Assembly: GCA_028641055.1 (NCBI GenBank)
Contig: CM054063.1
Span: 182,596,756 to 182,660,755 of the forward strand
Direction: 5' to 3'
From: Alopecurus myosuroides
Taxonomy: Eukaryota > Streptophyta > Magnoliopsida > Poales > Poaceae
Length of the DNA: 64,000 nt
Positions 1 to 11,128 of the stretch are shown piece by piece. Under the pieces are notes generated by a model. The model was not told the origin of the DNA, did not search any database, and saw only the letters and a list, made by a program, of their open reading frames with translations. The first letter of the stretch is position 1. Every line of letters starts with the position of its first letter. Made by a program: the position numbers and the translations under genes.

Positions 1-3000
1 AACAACAACCACAACCGCAACAACAACAGAGGCAACAACAACTACCAGGGCAACAACAACGGCAACAATGAGGGCGGAGGCCGCAACCAGTACCAAGAAC
101 ACCACGAGAGCTACATGATCTTCACTTCTGAGCCCGTCAACAAGCAGTCACAACACAGGCGTGCCATGGAGGTCAATGCCGTGATCCCTGCTGTTCCTCA
201 CTATATGCATTGGTGCAACCAAGAAATCACGTGGTCCCGAGTAGATCATCCCAAGGTGATGCCCAACCCGGGTAGCTACACTTTGGTGCTAGATCCTACC
301 TTCTTGGGTCCCGAGAAGAATGTGAGGTTCAGCAAGGTGCTGATCGACAACGGCAGCAGCATCAACATTGTGTACAGAAACACACTCGAGAAGCTTGGGC
401 TGGCCGAGAACATGCTGCTACCTAGCAAGACCACTTTCCATGGCATTGTGCCGGGAGTCTCGTGCAACCCGATTGACCGAGTGTGGATAGATGTGCTATT
501 CGGCACCAGGGAGAACTGCCGCACAGAGAGCCTGCAGTTCGAGGTGGTTGTTCACCAGAGCCCTTACCATGCCCTACTCGGCAGGCCTGCGCTGAGCAAG
601 TTCATGGCCTCTACCCACACGGCATATCTGAAGATGAAGATCCCTGGTCCCAATGGCGTGATTACCATCTCTGGTGATTACAAGAAGTCCATGGAGTGTG
701 CCTCTGCTGGTTCCCAGTTGGCGGAGTCCATGGTGATTGCTGCCGAGAAGAAAAAGATGTACGAGGTGGTGGCTATGGCGCAATCCGCGCAAGCTGGTGC
801 GCAGGGCGTGCCGAGTACCCAGCACGGGACCGCGTTCCAGGCATCTCAAGAAACAAAGAAGGTCCAGGTCGACCCTGAGTTCCCCGACCGCGTAGCCATC
901 ATTGGCTCCGGGTTGGCGGAGAAATAGGAAGGCGAGCTCATCCACTTCCTCCGTGAGAATCGGGACGTGTTCGCCTGGTCCAATGAGGATTTGCCAGGTG
1001 TCCCGAGGGAGTTGGTTGAGCACTCACTACATGTGCGTCCTGACGCCAAACCAGTGAAGCAGGCTATGCGCCGTTTCGGAGATGAGAGAAGGAAGGCCAT
1101 TGGTGACCAGATCACCAAGTTGCTGATAAGCAATTTCATCATGGAGGTGCTGCACCCGGATTGGCTAGCCAACCCGGTCATGGTCGAGAATAAGAAGGAG
1201 GATCCTAAGGCTGCTACCGCATGGCGCATGTGTGTCGACTACACCGACTTGAACAAGGCATGCCCCAAGGATCCTTTTCCGCTACCTCGCATCGATCAGG
1301 TGATCGATTCCACTGCTGGTTGTGAACTGTTGTCTTTCATAGATGCCTACTCTGGTTTCCACCAGATAGCTCTCAATCCTGCTGATCAAATAAAGACTGC
1401 CTTCATTACCCCGTACGGGGCTTATTGCTATCGTTTCATGTGTTTCGGGTTGCGGAATGCGGGTGCTACTTATCAGCGGTGCATGCAGAAAGGCTTGCAC
1501 AATCAGCTCGGCAAGAATGTGCAGGTGTACGTAGATGACATTGTCATCAAAATGAATAAAACACAAACTCTGCTTGCCGATCTTGAGGAAACCTTCGCTA
1601 ACCTGCGCAAGTATAAAATGAAGCTGAACCCGAGTAAATGCACCTTTGTCGTCCCGGCTGGCAAGCTACTCGGCTTCCTGGTGTCTAGTCGGGGCATTGA
1701 AGCCAATCCTTCAAAGATAAAAGCTATTGAGAGCATGTCTTTGCCGAGATCCCTGAAGGATGTGCAAAAATTCACTGGTTGCTTGGCATCTCTGAGCCGT
1801 TTCCTGGGCCGAATGGGCGAGAAGACCCTGCCTCTGTACCAGCTGATGAAGAAAAGTGACAAGTTTGTCTGGACTCCGCAAGCGGACGTGGCATTCAATG
1901 AGCTGAAAGCAATGCTGGGTAGCGCTCCCATCTTGGCTAGTCCGCTACCCAAGGAGCCAATGATGCTGTACATTGCTGCTACCAACCGAGTGGTCAGCGT
2001 GGTGATCGTGGTGGAACGAGAAGAGGAAGGCAAAAGTGTGCAGCGCCCAGTATACTATCTCAGCGAAGTGCTGTCCAGCTCCAAGCAAAACTACCCGCAT
2101 TACCAGAAGATGACCTTTGGCGTGTACCTGGGCGCCAAGAAACTGAAGCATTATTTCCAAGAGCACCCCATCACTGTTATGAGCTCTGCTCCCATCTCGG
2201 ATATCATGGGCACCAAGGAGGCGAGTGGCAGAGTAGCCAAGTGGGCAACTGAGCTGGCCGCGTACGCTCCCGCGTATGCGAGAAGAGAAGCCATCAAGTC
2301 TCAGGTTCTGGCGGAGTTTCTGGTGGATTGGGCTGAGGTGCAGTACGAACCTCCTGCTCCAGTTTCCAATTACTGGAAGATGCACTTTGATGGCTCGAAG
2401 GTGAAGGAAGGCCTTGGTGCTGGCGTAGTGCTTACGTCACCCAAACGAGATCAGCTCAAGTACGTGCTGCAGATTCATTTCAAGGCGTCCAACAATGTTG
2501 CAGAGTACGAGGCCGTGGTGCACGGTTTGCGAGTAGCCAAGGAGGTTGGCGTGCAGCGCATTATATGCTATGGCGATTCAGATCTGGTGGTGCAGCAAGT
2601 CTCTGGCACTTGGGATACTCTGGATGCTAACATGGCGTCATACCGCTTCCTGGTACAGTCTATGACTGGATTCTTCGAAGGCTGTGAGTTCCAGCATATT
2701 CACCGAGCAGAGAATGAAGCAGCAGACGAGCTGTCCAAGTTGGGATCTTCTCGGCAGTCCATCCCGGCGGGGATTTCCTTAGAGCACTTGAGAAAGCCAT
2801 CCATCAAGCCATCTCCCAACTCGGGATCCATATTTGTTCCTTCTCTGCCAAGTGAAGAATCCGTTCCAATGGAGATTGACTGGGAGAATGCAACAGAGAA
2901 CCCGGGGACTGCCACTCCCTACCCGGGGACTGCCACTCCTTACTCGGGGACTGCCGCTCCCTACTCGGGGACTGCCGCTCCCTACTCGGGGACTGCCACT

Positions 3001-4436
3001 CCATACTCGGGGACTGCTGTCCTTAACCCGGGGTCTGTCGCATTCATTGAGGAGGTCCTTGCCAATCGTTCAGGGCTTCAGAGAAGTGCTCCCAACCCTA
3101 AGGAGCAGCCAGAGGCGCCTATCCCGATGGAAGTGGACGAACCAGTGTTCTCTGCACGAGAGACACCGAGTTGGGCCATGCCCATATTATCCTTTCTAAA
3201 GGATGGCACTCTGCCAGAAGATGAGGTGATCGCAAGGCAAATTCAGAGAAGATCCAAGGGCTACACCATATTCAGAGATGTGATGCACAAAAGAAGTGCC
3301 ACCGGCGTGCTGCAATGCTGTGTGGACCCAGAAGAAGGAGGGGAAATTCTGTTGGAGATACACCAAGGAGAATGCGGGCACCACGCCTCTTCTCGGGCAT
3401 TGGTCAAGAAAGCTTTTCGGCATGGCTTCTACTGGCTCACAGCTCTGCAGCAAGCTGAAGACATCGTGAGGAAGTGCAACGGCTGTCAGATGTTCGCGAG
3501 TAAGATCCACATGCCTGCTTCCGAGTTGAAGACCATTCCCATCACTTGGCCGTTTGCTGTATGGTGCCTGGATATGGTTGGCCCCTTCAAGCCGGCTAAA
3601 GGCAACATGACACACATCTTAGTCATGGTGGACAAGTTCACCAAGTGGATTGAAGTGAAGCCTATTCGGAAGTGCGATGGAGCTACAGCCGTGAAATTCT
3701 TAAAGGATGTGATCCTGAGATATGGCTACCCGCACAGCATCATCACGGATAACGGTACAAATTTTGCTGAAGGAGCAATGGTGCGGTTCTGCAGAGATAA
3801 GCACATCCGACTAGATGTTGCATCTGTGTCGCATCCCGCCTCCAATGGGCAAGTGGAAAGAGCAAACGGCATGGTGCTGGCAGGCATAAAGCCAAGGCTG
3901 ATTGAGCCGTTGCTGAAAACACCTGGGTGTTGGCTAGACGAGTTGCCAGCGGTGTTGTGGAGTCTAAGGACTACCCCTAACCGGTCAACCGGCTACACGC
4001 CATTCTTCTTGGTATACGGGGCTGAGGCCGTGTTGCCAATAGACCTAGAGCATGACTCCTCCCGAGTAACCCTCTACACTGAGGTGGAGGCGAGAGAAGC
4101 TCGAGAAGATGACATTGACCTGCTCGAAGAAGCAAGAGAGCTTACTCTGTCACGTTCAGCTATCTACCAGCAAAACCTGCAGCGTTATCATAGCCGAAAG
4201 GTAACCCAAGGGTTTTCCGAGAAGGAGACATGGTCCTTAGGCTTGTGCAACGCACAGCCGGGATGCACAAGTTGTCTCCTCCATGGGAAGGGCCCTTCAT
4301 TGTGAGCAAAGCGCTGCACAATGATGCCTATTATCTCGTGGACATGCGTCCGTCACAGGAGAACAGGGCAGATAAAGCTGGAGAGGAATCTAAGCGCCCC
4401 TGGAATGTAGCCCCACTTCGTCGCTTTCATTCGTGA
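1..4436 (+). pseudogene. Tat-clade gag(end)-protease-RT-RNaseH-aRNaseH-integrase polyprotein, one stop and one frameshift
   Basis: The frame is open from base 1 with an Asn-rich gag tail. The protease has an IDNGSS active-site motif near 345. An in-frame TAG at 925-927 separates protease from RT, and the same frame then continues to 4305. RT carries YVDD at 1528-1539. The first RNase H (about 1950-2270) has lost its catalytic acids: IAATN stands where FTDAS is usual. The following archaeal-type RNase H (about 2374-2740) keeps FDGS, NVAEYEA, GDSDL and ENEAADEL. Integrase has the HHCC zinc finger (about 3361-3500), core motifs LDMVG, TDNGTNF and GQVERANG, and a PPWEGPF C-terminal module. The GPF module and true end (4436) lie in another frame, so a one-base slip occurred near 4210-4220. 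A tandem repeat sits between the aRNase H and integrase. The host of this gene is a plant; it is inactive as it stands. Confidence 0.9.
2901..3041 (+). repeat. 21-bp coding minisatellite, seven units, each containing a PPT-like CGGGGACTGC
   Basis: CGGGGACTGC starts at 2903, 2924, 2945, 2966, 2987 and 3008, and a diverged seventh copy starts at 3029. All spacings are exactly 21 bp, so the repeat stays in frame and encodes PYSGTAT-type heptapeptides in the linker between the second RNase H and integrase. The same ten bases directly precede the 3' LTR of this element (25670-25679). Confidence 0.93.
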
Positions 4437-5107
4437 GCAAAGATGTGTATGTACTTTCTTATCCGAGTTAAAATTCTACCCTGCAATCTGAAATTAAGCT
4501 CGGGGACTGCCCTCGTCCAAACTTGCTCTGTGTGTTTCTACCTGGCTTCACTTTTGTCCCCTCGGTTGCTCTGCTTAAAATTTCACGAGTACATCTAGTA
4601 TTGTGTTTAAACCTACATGCCAACTCTTCGACTCTGCTGCTGTCCGAAACCCGGCTTCATGGCAAGCAAGAGAACAAGCAAAAGGTCAATGAGCACAAGA
4701 AAGATTACTAAGGAAAGAAAGAGTGCAGGAACCGAGTAGGATGTCTTTTACCGTTGTTTCTTGTTAACTCCTTTTCGGCTAAGTGGTGGGCTGCGTTACT
4801 ATGAGTGTTTCTAAGTGGCTAAGTATTTGCAACTCCAACTTTGAACTCTTGTGACTCGAATACCAAAAAAGCAACAAGTTGCGGGTAAGAGCTGAGATAA
4901 AAAGGAAGAGCGAATAAGAAATGCAACTCGGGGACTTGCATGATAACGCAACCCGGCATCAAGCCAATGCTGCTCAAATTGACTAAGTTAAATATCAAAC
5001 GTGAATAAAACTGAGTAGCAAACGACAAGCATGATTGTTTCGATACATCTGCACCCGGCATCCCGGGGATCTGATAAAAGTTTCGAGGATAAAGTTGCAG
5101 GAAGTAA
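4437..5107. other. Non-coding spacer between pol and the convergent antisense gene
   Basis: No coding signal. It contains another CTCGGGGACTGC at about 4500-4511 and a CTCGGGGACTTGC variant near 4926. Both resemble the polypurine tract of the element. It separates the pol end from the stop codon of the antisense gene at 5108-5110. Confidence 0.6.
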
Positions 5108-5242
5108 TCAAGTAGAGGCAGCAGTGTTCTCGGCGTTGTCCTTGGTGGCTTCAGCATCAGCGTTGGCCTTGGCAGCATCAGCTTCCGAGCTGGCGATATC
5201 AGTCGTAGCAGTTTCAGCTTCTGGATTGGTGGCAGCCTGTTC
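5108..5242 (-). pseudogene. Last 45 codons of the antisense gene (exon 8, distal part)
   Basis: This Ala/Glu/Thr-rich stretch on the - strand ends with TGA at 5110-5108. It is the continuation of exon 8, whose proximal part lies at 20826-20048. Removing the nested retrotransposon and one copy of its AGAGG duplication joins codon 20050-20048 directly to codon 5242-5240 in the same frame. The antisense frame was therefore open when the insertion happened. Confidence 0.85.
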
Positions 5243-5247
5243 AGAGG
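5243..5247. repeat. Target-site duplication AGAGG, left copy
   Basis: AGAGG lies immediately before the TG of the 5' LTR and again at 20048-20052 directly after the CA of the 3' LTR. A 5-bp duplication is normal for LTR retrotransposon integration. Confidence 0.97.
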
Positions 5248-8200
5248 TGTAACATCCCAAGTATGAAAATACCCCTAGAATGTTTGTTTTCATGTTTAAT
5301 TGAAGTATTGCATCATGTCATCATGTTTAATTATCTGTTTGCATTGTTTACTATTTGTTTTGCATCTGTTTTATCTTGTTTTCATAATGAAACTCAAACA
5401 AATTCAAATGGTTATTTCATACTTGCTCTGTTACAACATTTGGAATAAAAATCACAAATGAAAACAACCAAATTGTTCCATTTTATCCCATGTTGATCAC
5501 TCATTGACTTGTTGGTTTTAATCAAACAATTAATTCAATCAATTAATTCAAATCACCTTCAATTTCAAATCAAATGCATCAAACAGAACCACTTTTGAAC
5601 TTATAAACATTAACAAGCCAATCAACTAATTTTAGTCACTTTAAATCATAAGGGTCCCCCTATTCAAAGTTTGTTTTTATTAAATGATCACTTAATTAAA
5701 AATGCATCCAAATTTGAATTACAAACAAACATCAAGCAAATTTAAAGTTTTCTGAAAACAAAACTTGGCTAATGTTTTCTTTTAACCTAACTAGCTTAAC
5801 CAAATTTTTATAACATTTTTTACTAACCAAAATCTCATGATTTTCTTCCTTTTCTAATTCCTACAAAAAAAACAGAAAGCAAAAATAAATAAAAGGAGAA
5901 CAGCAACGCGCGCGCGTCAGCTAGCTACCCAGCCCACCTAAGCCGACCGCGCGCGCAGCCCAGCCCGTTAGCGTCACTTACCGGTTCGTTTAGCCGACAT
6001 CGTCGTCTCCCCCCCGTACGGCAGTCCATCGGGACATGCCACGGCGGCAGAGCGCTCCGTCGACGGCGATCCGCGCTCCCAAGAACCTATAAGTACCCCC
6101 CTAGGGCTCCGCGCCAAGCCCTAGGCCCTAGGTTATCTATCCCCCCTCTAATCGCCGCCGCCAGCCCTCTCACTCCGCCGATCCCCAGCCACTGTCCCCC
6201 ACCGGAGTCCGCCACTTCTGAATTTCTGCACGCCGCCGTCGCCATGGAGCTACACCCGCCTAGTTAGCTGCTGAAATCGAGCACCCGCTCCTTCCTCTCC
6301 AGCTTGGACACCGGAGCACCACCGGAGAACGGCTACAGACGCGACGCCGTCCACGCCATCGCCGTCGGCCGCGCCACCTCGACCAATCGTTTCCACGACG
6401 CCCTGCGGTGAGCGCACCACCGTCCCCTCCCATCTCATCTCCTCTCTGTTGCGCATCCAGGTCTGCACACGCACGCGTCCAGCAGCAGCCACGGCACCGC
6501 ACGGCCGTAGATCCCCTCCGGCAAACTCGCTTCCGTCAACGGGAGGTTCAGTTACGCGCCAAGTTCAGTTAAAATTTCAGATCCGCGCTAGTAACAATAT
6601 CCTCTCTGCCTCCCCGTTACTGACAACAAACGCGCAGTAGCGCATCTGGTTCAGAGCACGCGCACGCTAGCGAGCGGTCGTGGGTTCGAGTCCCCGCCGC
6701 GCAATTCTTTTGGGAATTTCTCCCTGCGCCAGTGGCCCACCAGTCAGCCACCCTGGCGGCAACGCAAGCGCGCGCAGCGCCACTCTGGCCCGTGGCCCAC
6801 CCTGCAGTAGCTGTGGCTAGCTGCTGCACGGTGTAAAAATGTTTAACACGTTTTCTGTTTAATTTCTAAATCATTTAAATGGCAGAATTAAACCCTAAAA
6901 CTAAAACTTTAATAACTTTTAATTTGTAACTCCAATTAATAAAAGTTGTATATGTTTGTTGTTCCACATTTAATCATCTATCCAAATATTCCATTTGTGT
7001 ACTGTTTTGAATTTCCCAAATGCATTTAAAATTCAAATTTGAATAATTCAAATGCAATTTGCTAAATTCAATAACTAATTCATACTAATTCCAAATAATG
7101 CAAATAAAATATGTTTTCCATACCATTTTGAATATCCTATTCAAATATAAATTTTGTTTCATGGTTTGAACAATTTAAATTGCCTAAATATTTTAATCCT
7201 TGTTTAATTCATTTAAATTTGATAAAATCATATCTTGCTCAATATAAAATATTTTTGAACATGCAAAATATGTTTTCAAACCATCAAAGTGTGAACTTTT
7301 CATATGTGAATTTGAATTTATGTTTTGAACAAATAAAAATTCAATTAAATTCAAACTTGTTTTAATTTCATTTAAAACTTGTTTAATATTGTTTAATTCA
7401 TAATTAAATTATCCTAACTCCTATTTCAATATTTGAAACATGTAATCCAACTAAATTTGATGTTCTTTTCAAATATAAACTTTGTTAATTGTTTTGCACA
7501 CTCTAACTTGATGAAAACAACAATTGTTTGTGTGACATGTTTAAGTAACCCAAAATTCCTAAACTTACTAAATGATTTCCAAAACTTGTTAAATCCTTTT
7601 ATCACTTGCATCTATTATTGTTATTTGTTGTTATTTTGTTGTTACCATCATGCATGCATCATGCTAACAACTTTCACCTAATAATTAATTGTAAATCATT
7701 TGGTTCCAACTTAACCCATGAACCTTTCCATATGCAACTCAAAATTGCATAGGGGTCCATCTAAATTGTGTACCATGTCACTTAGTTTATTTTGATGCAA
7801 CCATTAACTTGTCATGCATCATCTTTGATTGTGCACTATGCCATGATAATGATTGTTTATATTTCTGCCTTGTTTGTTTGCTTCTTCTCGGATAGACGAC
7901 GACGTTGATACCGACGATCTTTACGACACCCCTTCTGAGGATCTAGCTCAGTACCCGGCTACTGGGTTTGCAGGAAAGTTATCACTCACATGAACCATTG
8001 TGTTCCTTTCAACATTGGTTACCGATACTTTCCGTTGTCTATATTTGCTAGCCCTATGTATCGTTGCTTCTGTTACGAACCTATCACATGATACCCTAAA
8101 CCCTGATATTGCCACACCTCCGGTCCTAAAACCCCGTTGCTTGGGCCCGTGTCTTACTAGCATGCTTAGTGTTGTTTTGCTCGAGTCTGTTACCAGTTAC

Positions 8201-9727
8201 TTTCTGTTATTATATTCTGTTATATTCTGGGGCTCGATGTTAAACAACAACCTGTTAATTTGAGGTAATAATAATTTGCTGATAAGGCACCGGCAGGAGG
8301 CCCGGCGTGGTTTTGAGGCCTGCTAGTGTCGACCCTAATAGGAAAAGGGTCTTGTCTACTGATCCATGATGAGCGCACTATCCGCATGTGGGAAGCGTGT
8401 ATGGGCGCCCCCCTCAATTTGACTCGATTCGCATCTCGTCCAAATCGCCACACTTAGTTCGGGCTTTCCATTTGCTGCCCGCATATGCAGGTACGAACCC
8501 GAGGCCAGGGTGGAACTTTTGTAGTCGGCATTTAGGGCGGCGTGGTCTTCCAGTGCTATGAGGGTCCTCCTTTTCTTCGGGGGGCTCGATTAGCCGCGCA
8601 CGCACAGCACGTGGTGCTTTGGGCTTGATGTGAAGAAGAGTTGAGTTGTGTTGAGTGCCCCGCTTGGTGGGAAAGGCCTTCCCATCTGGCGGGTTATTCT
8701 TACGTGTACGGCCAAATTGGTGCACCCCTGCAGGGATAAATCTTCTCGAGAAGCCGTGTTTTCCGCGGTTATGGTTGACTTGGTGAAAGTACTGGCTAAC
8801 AAGTACTCAGAACAACTTACACCTAACTAATGGTAAACTTGACTAGTAATAGACTTATTGACACAACAACTTGATCCATCATTAATTCAACTGTGTGAGT
8901 TATCCTCGGATTGCTTCTTTGGATAAGGGGCGAGATCCAGGATGGGTTTGATTGGTGGTTAGCTATAGTTGGTTACGATACGCTATCTTATCTCTTCCTG
9001 TTACACCGGAAGTTGTAGTATGTTCTGTAGTTGGTTAGTGCAGCCAGTTGCAGCATCATTTATACCCTTTTCTTCCGTTGATCCCAAGGCGTCTGTGCTT
9101 GGTGTTGACGGGTTACACTTTGGTGAACTGTGAGTCTTGCTTGCCAGTACGTTTATGTACTGACCCCTTTGGGGCTGTGGTTTCCGCAGACTACGCTTAC
9201 GAGGATCCAGGTGACGGCTACTACGTGGAGTTTGACGAGGCTGCTGACGAGTAGTTAGCGGACCCGGGCAGGATCCGAGACATCGTGGATGGGCTCCGTT
9301 TTCTTTTCATTCCCGGCTTCTTAAGCCAATTTGGATTTGTCTGTACTCAGACCCGTTGAATGCTTCCGCTGAGTTGTAATGATACTATGTTGGGACAAGT
9401 GTCCTCTGGATGATTGTATTTGCTATTCTCTGCCCTAGTGAGGGGCTGTTGCAACTTATTTCAATCTTTTGTGTCTTAGAGGCATGTTGTGTTATCCTTT
9501 TGTTCAAAGCCGTTGACATACCATGTGTGTATGGTATGAAGTACGTCAATGGTAGTGTCCTGATTTCTACGGGATAGTTTACATCGACGGTGAACAGTAA
9601 CGTTTGGTTGTCGCACATAAGTGCTGGCCTACCCGTAAGGGGACGCGGGAGCCGTTAAGCCCCGTAATCCAATCAAAATACTGTTCAGTTCGTACAGTGA
9701 GTATCCTCTAGAAGTCCGGGTGCGACA
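5248..9727 (+). repeat. 5' LTR of the Tekay-like element (4480 bp)
   Basis: Starts TGTAACATCC and ends GTGCGACA. AT-rich arms flank a GC-rich core (about 5905-6830). It contains no credible gene; short ORFs in it are chance. The core holds a tRNA-like block (6631-6702). The matching 3' LTR is at 15558-20047. Confidence 0.96.
6631..6702 (+). other. tRNA-like block with Pol III A and B boxes inside the LTR
   Basis: A-box-like TAGCGCATCTGG at 6638-6649 and a perfect B box GGTTCGAGTCC at 6683-6693 lie 45 bp apart, as in a tRNA gene (about 44). D-stem-like GCGC/GAGC is present, but the anticodon and T stems do not pair well, so it is not a functional tRNA. It may be a relic of a tRNA or of a SINE head. 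The 3' LTR has the same block (A box 16957-16968, B box 17002-17012). Confidence 0.6.
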
Positions 9728-9729
9728 AA

Positions 9730-9742
9730 TGGTATCAGAGCC
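9730..9742 (+). other. Primer-binding site for initiator tRNA-Met
   Basis: TGGTATCAGAGCC begins two bases after the LTR end. This is the standard complement to the 3' end of plant initiator methionine tRNA that primes minus-strand DNA synthesis in many Gypsy and Copia elements. Confidence 0.96.
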
Positions 9743-10103
9743 TGTCTGCCTGTAGGATCCCTTTTACTGGTCGCAGTTGAGTCTAGAAACTATTTTGTAG
9801 CTATATAGGAAAAATGAAACGTGAGAGTAGGAATTCTGCCATTTTTCTTCTTTCCCCACCCAGCCACCCTTTTCTGGTAAGGAAGTGCAACGTTGTTTTC
9901 TCTTCTCACCTAAACTTTCAAGTTAGGATTTCACGTGTTTTGGGTTCTCCGTAGTACCTCAGGACTTTTGGTCTCGTTTTCCCGACGTTGCTTCGATATC
10001 CTATTCTTCTAAAGAACCTTTTCGTCCGTTGAAACCTTGTTGTTACTTTCCACTTCAGTTTCTTCTACCGGCGTCTAATCAAAACCTCCCAAATCATCTG
10101 CAG

Positions 10104-10919
10104 ATGGATCTCAGGTTCTTCCTGCAGGTGGTTCGGATGACTCGCTGTGAGAGCACTGCCGGTTATCCGGAGATGCTGAGAGACATGGTCACTTATCTGG
10201 GGTTCCATTGGGCACCAGAGTACCAGGTCTACGAGCAGCAGCGAGAGTTTGACCAGACCTACTACCAGGCTATCGTCTACATTCTGTCAGATGATGGCAT
10301 GAGCGTTGTCCACCGCTACGGGGCAGTAGGTTCCACAGTGGATATGGCCGTGCAGCAGGCAGCTTACGTGAGTCTCACCGTCCTCCGTGCTGACTACTAG
10401 GGGTTTGACGATTCTATCTATCGCCACATCCCCCGTGGTTACATCACGTCAGCGGGAGCTCACTTCACCCTCTACGACAACCTGGATGTCTACGAGCATG
10501 ATAACACCAGGCTGCACACCACCGCTCAGTTTGTGAGGCACAGTGACGCTGTTGCCACCACACTTTCTCAGGAGTTAGCCTCAGTCAGGGAGCAGCTCTA
10601 CCTCGCTTTTTCTCGTCTGGCTACGTACACCACAGACTTTGTTGGAGATGAGCGCTTTGCACGTTTCCAGCAGACAGTTGGACGTAGTTTACCAGATGAT
10701 GGAGGTTACGAGCCGATCAGAGGTCCACTTCTCAACCTCGGAGCTGGTTACACTGGGATTCCACGCTTTGGAGCACAGGGAGACGATGCTTTCTACTTCA
10801 CCACACCGAGAGTCCCTCTCAGAGCAGTCCCGCTCTACGTGGATCGTCGTTCTACCTACTTCCGTGGGATTCCTCCTCACCGTATCTCTCGGCGTACTAC
10901 TCACCGCCGTCCTGCGTGA
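10104..10919 (+). pseudogene. Pre-gag ORF of unknown function with one in-frame TAG; dsRBD-like segment
   Basis: The frame lies between PBS and gag. The first ATG is at 10104, a single TAG is at 10398-10400, and the frame then stays open to TGA at 10917-10919, about 271 codons in all. The first half is rich in Tyr and Gln and includes VVHRYGAVGSTVDMAVQQAA followed by YVSLTVLRAD. The spacing of the glycine, a GST turn and an Ala-rich helix resembles the end of a double-stranded RNA-binding domain; this is inference only. The second half is rich in Arg and Pro with no domain I recognise. It is not a frame of gag, and no homologue can be named from sequence alone. The TAG may be inactivating, or suppressed. 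Confidence 0.6.
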
Positions 10920-11128
10920 TGAGCATGGGAGTACCGATGTATCCATTCATAGCTATGTTTAGTTATCCTTGGCTTTCGAACCATGTAATGGTGTGTTGGA
11001 TATTCTGATGTATTTGAACATGTGATGATGTACCTGTTGGTTATCTATTCATGCGTCGGAATAATCTATCTTTCGGTTACCAAGTCTATCATTTTCTGTT
11101 ATTGTGCTAAAATGCATTTCTGTTCAGG

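Noticed and set aside
6250..6502. Arg/Gly-rich ORFs in the LTR GC core (also 16579-16821)
   Set aside because: Chance ORFs in GC-rich LTR sequence, with different frames open and no domain.
6631..6702. A functional tRNA gene
   Set aside because: Only the Pol III boxes fit; anticodon and T stems fail to pair.
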